A DNA stretch of 64,000 nucleotides from an uncultured Bacteroidales bacterium (GTDB lineage: Bacteria > Bacteroidota > Bacteroidia > Bacteroidales > UBA932), in assembly GCA_947168065.1 (NCBI GenBank), contig CAMVKH010000005.1:62001-126000 (forward strand), written 5' to 3'. Under the pieces are notes generated by a model. The model saw only the letters and a list, made by a program, of their open reading frames with translations, ran no database searches and was not told where the DNA came from. Below are positions 61,788 through 64,000 of this stretch, one piece after another. Within the stretch, counting starts at the first letter, position 1. Each line of letters opens with the position of its first letter. Made by a program: the position numbers and the translations under genes.

Positions 61788-63812
61788 ATGAAAAAAATGT
61801 TGTTCTTTCTGGCCGCTGCCGGACTCATCGCAGTCTCCTGCAGCACCAAACCCGCCAAATCGGCCGGTCTCAACTACGACTACATGGACACCACCGCCCG
61901 CCCGGGCGATGATTTTGCGAAGTACGCCACCGGACACTGGGGCGACTTCAACCCGCAGCCGCCGGAGTATCCTTCCTGGGGCGCTTTCACCAAACTCGCT
62001 GAAGAGAACACCAAGACCCTGGCCAGCCTGATCCAGGAAATCGCAGCCCAGGACAATGAAAAAGGCAGCGTCGCCCAGAAGATCGGCGACCTCTACAACA
62101 TGGCCATGGACTCGGCACGCCTGAATGCCGAAGGTGCCGCGCCGCTGAAGGCACACCTCGCCGAGATTGACGCCCTCAGCAGCCGCGAAGCGCTCCTGCA
62201 ATACTGCGCCAAGGAGCACGACAACCTCCTCTTCGGCATGTATGTCGACGCCGACGAGAAGGATTCCGACAACAACATCGTCGCCATCGTCCAGGGCGGT
62301 CTGACCCTCCGCAACAAGGAATACTACTCCTCCAAGGATCCGCAGAACGTGATGGTCCGCGAAGCCACGAAAGAGCATATGCAGAAGCTATTCGAACTGG
62401 CCGGCTACCCGGAGAAAGAAGCGGCCGCCAAAGTTGCCCGCATCTGGGCACTGGAGACCGAACTGGCCGCTACGCACTACTCCATGGAAGAGCAGCGCAT
62501 CCCTGAAAAGAACTACCACAAGATGAGCGTGGACGAGCTGATGGCTGCCTGCGCTCCCTTCGACTGGAAGAGCTACCTCAAGGATTATCGCTATGACAAG
62601 ACGACGGAGGTTGATCTCGGCCAGCCCGAGCCGGTGGCCAAGGCTTGCCGTCTGCTCATGAGCGCTCCGCTCGAGACCCTCAAGGATGTCTATCGCTGGA
62701 AGCTCATCAACAGCGCCTCCTCCCTGCTGTCCGATGATTTCGCACAGGAGAATTTCGAATACAGCCGCAAGATTTATGGCACCCAGGAGATCACGCCGCG
62801 TTGGAAACGCGCCGTCAACCTGGTGGACGGCCTGATGTCCGACGCTGTCGGTCAGCTGTACGTCGAGAAGTTCTTCCCGCCGGAGGCCAAGACCGAGATG
62901 GTCGAACTGGTCGGCAAACTCCAGAAATCGCTGGGTGAGCGCATCCAGGCACAGGAATGGATGACCGAAGAGACCAAGGCCAAAGCCCTCGAAAAACTTG
63001 CCGCCTTCCACGTGAAAGTGGGCTATCCCGACAAGTGGGACGATCTGACGCCGCTGGTCATCGACCCGGAGAAGTCGCTCTATGAAAACGCTCGCGCCGC
63101 TTCCGATTTCTATTGGGACCTGAATTACGACAAGCGCTACAACAAGCCGGTCGACAAGGACGAATGGCTGATGCCCGCCCAGATGGTCAATGCCTACTAC
63201 AACCCGACCAGCAACGAAATCTGCTTCCCTGCCGGTATCCTGCAGCCGCCGTTCTTCGACCTGCAGGCTGACGCCGCCGCCAACTATGGTGCCATCGGCG
63301 TGGTCATCGGCCACGAGATGACCCACGGCTTCGACGACCAGGGCCGCCTCTACACGAAGGAAGGCAACCTCCAGAACTGGTGGACCGATGCCGACGCCGA
63401 GGCCTTCAAGAAGCCCTGCGACGCCATGACGGACTACTTCGACAGCCTCTGGGTCATTCCGAACGAACTCCACGCCAACGGCAAGCTCACCCTGGGTGAG
63501 AACCTGGCGGATCACGGCGGCCTCAACATCGCCTACAACGCCTTCCAGATGTGGCAGAAAGAGCATGGCCGCCTCGGCGACGACCACGGTTTCACGCCCG
63601 AGCAGCGCTTCTTCCTCGCCTATGCGAACGTGTGGGCCGGCAGCACCTCCGAAGAGATGCTCCGCTACCAGACCATGATGGACGTGCACTCCGTGCATTA
63701 CCTCCGCATCAACGGCGCTCTCGCCCAGTGCGACTACTGGTATGACGCCTTCGGCGTTCAGCCCGGTGACGCCTATTATGTGGCACCCGAGAACCGCGTG
63801 AAAGTCTGGTAA
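61788..63812 (+). CDS. M13-family (neprilysin-like) zinc endopeptidase lipoprotein
   Basis: A 674-residue exported metalloendopeptidase. The signal LAAAGLIAVSC makes it a lipoprotein. The zinc site is VIGHEMTHGFDDQG near 508 (HExxH), the third ligand is in GENLADHGGLNIAY near 570, and the substrate-binding NAYYNPTSNEICFPAGILQPPF precedes it. Full length for PepO-like bacterial enzymes, which cut small peptides. Followed by a strong terminator. Confidence 0.95.
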   Translation: MKKMLFFLAAAGLIAVSCSTKPAKSAGLNYDYMDTTARPGDDFAKYATGHWGDFNPQPPEYPSWGAFTKLAEENTKTLASLIQEIAAQDNEKGSVAQKIGDLYNMAMDSARLNAEGAAPLKAHLAEIDALSSREALLQYCAKEHDNLLFGMYVDADEKDSDNNIVAIVQGGLTLRNKEYYSSKDPQNVMVREATKEHMQKLFELAGYPEKEAAAKVARIWALETELAATHYSMEEQRIPEKNYHKMSVDELMAACAPFDWKSYLKDYRYDKTTEVDLGQPEPVAKACRLLMSAPLETLKDVYRWKLINSASSLLSDDFAQENFEYSRKIYGTQEITPRWKRAVNLVDGLMSDAVGQLYVEKFFPPEAKTEMVELVGKLQKSLGERIQAQEWMTEETKAKALEKLAAFHVKVGYPDKWDDLTPLVIDPEKSLYENARAASDFYWDLNYDKRYNKPVDKDEWLMPAQMVNAYYNPTSNEICFPAGILQPPFFDLQADAAANYGAIGVVIGHEMTHGFDDQGRLYTKEGNLQNWWTDADAEAFKKPCDAMTDYFDSLWVIPNELHANGKLTLGENLADHGGLNIAYNAFQMWQKEHGRLGDDHGFTPEQRFFLAYANVWAGSTSEEMLRYQTMMDVHSVHYLRINGALAQCDYWYDAFGVQPGDAYYVAPENRVKVW

Positions 63813-63861
63813 CGACGCCCGTCACGTGGCGCTTCGCCATCTGACTATCAGTCGTTTAAAT

Positions 63862-63895
63862 AAAACCGCTTGCGTAAAAATACGCAAGCGGTTTT
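63862..63895 (+). terminator. Terminator of the M13 peptidase gene
   Basis: A perfect 15-bp stem (AAAACCGCTTGCGTA and its complement) with an AAAA loop, followed by a T-rich tail. Nearly symmetrical, so it may also serve the convergent partial gene. Confidence 0.85.
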
Positions 63896-63934
63896 TATTA
63901 ATACGCTGATACACAAGTACCCTTCTGCCACGCA

Positions 63935-64000
63935 TCAGTCGCGTTCAGGGCGGGCTTCGCGGGCGAAGCGGAAGAGTTCGAGCGGGAGATGGCAATAGCC
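63935..64000 (-). CDS. C-terminal fragment of an unidentified protein
   Basis: The last 21 codons of a minus-strand frame that enters from beyond base 64000, ending LFRFAREARPERD and a TGA stop. It lies convergent to the M13 peptidase, behind the terminator, where a gene end is expected. Too short to identify. Confidence 0.4.
   Translation of the reverse strand, partial: GYCHLPLELFRFAREARPERD

Overview
The window looks like chromosomal DNA of a GC-rich member of the Bacteroidales, probably an uncultured gut or rumen lineage. The evidence is the bL28-bL33-bL38 (DUF4295) operon, the Bacteroidetes sigma-factor -7 box TAnnTTTG in front of many genes, the near absence of Shine-Dalgarno sequences, and typical Bacteroidetes families (BACON lipoprotein, C10 protease, golvesin-C/amidase protein, DUF4421, DUF1460, DUF4298). 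No phage, plasmid, insertion sequence or CRISPR array was seen. Most of the window is housekeeping; the accessory content is two giant NRPS genes and several palindromic intergenic or in-gene repeats.

Layout. 1-3948: valS (cut by the window edge), a fucose-isomerase-like gene and maf. 3949-4276: a gene-free block made of two large inverted repeats. 4277-13876 (minus): NRPS1 heads a tight gene string with trmO, a voltage-gated K+ channel, a DUF3667-like membrane protein and a KdsC-type phosphatase. 13973-20665 (minus): ABC-F protein, umuC, umuD, a lipoprotein/flavin-reductase fusion, an M28 peptidase and a beta-carbonic anhydrase that has lost a zinc Cys. 20739-26132: HAD phosphatase and VanZ (+), PLP desulfhydrase/deaminase (-), golvesin/amidase protein (+). 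26129-31695 (minus): mqnA, corA, nhaC, C10 protease, BACON lipoprotein. 31892-36930 (minus): a probable MurNAc salvage operon (kinase, murQ, recR, SSS symporter), tRNA-Thr(CGT) and a DUF1460 amidase. 36943-37279: RNase P RNA. 37381-40846 (+): DUF1846, glutaminyl cyclase, apt, pnuC. 40903-47219 (minus): rpmB-rpmG-bL38, then M23/LysM peptidase, thrS-infC-rpmI-rplT-lepB. 47296-49915: DUF4421 barrel (+) and a STAS/PP2C pair (-). 50076-57874 (+): NRPS2 and a thioredoxin-like protein. 57893-63812: DUF4298 (-), GH2 lipoprotein and M13 peptidase (+); a partial gene closes the window.

How the genes work together. NRPS1 (2230 aa) and NRPS2 (2423 aa) are paralogues with the order (C)-A-T-C-A-T-R. Both end in a thioester reductase, so the expected products are dipeptide aldehydes or the cyclic imines/pyrazinones derived from them. 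NRPS2 has a complete first condensation domain with an intact active site; NRPS1 keeps only the C-terminal lobe. This predicts an N-acylated product from NRPS2 and a free-amine product from NRPS1. The murQ/BadF kinase/SSS set, with the nearby DUF1460 amidase, suggests uptake and catabolism of N-acetylmuramic acid. infC appears to start at AUA behind a perfect AGGAGG, which is striking in a phylum that hardly uses Shine-Dalgarno sequences. At least four genes have the -7 box exactly 6 nt before the ATG, which implies leaderless mRNAs.
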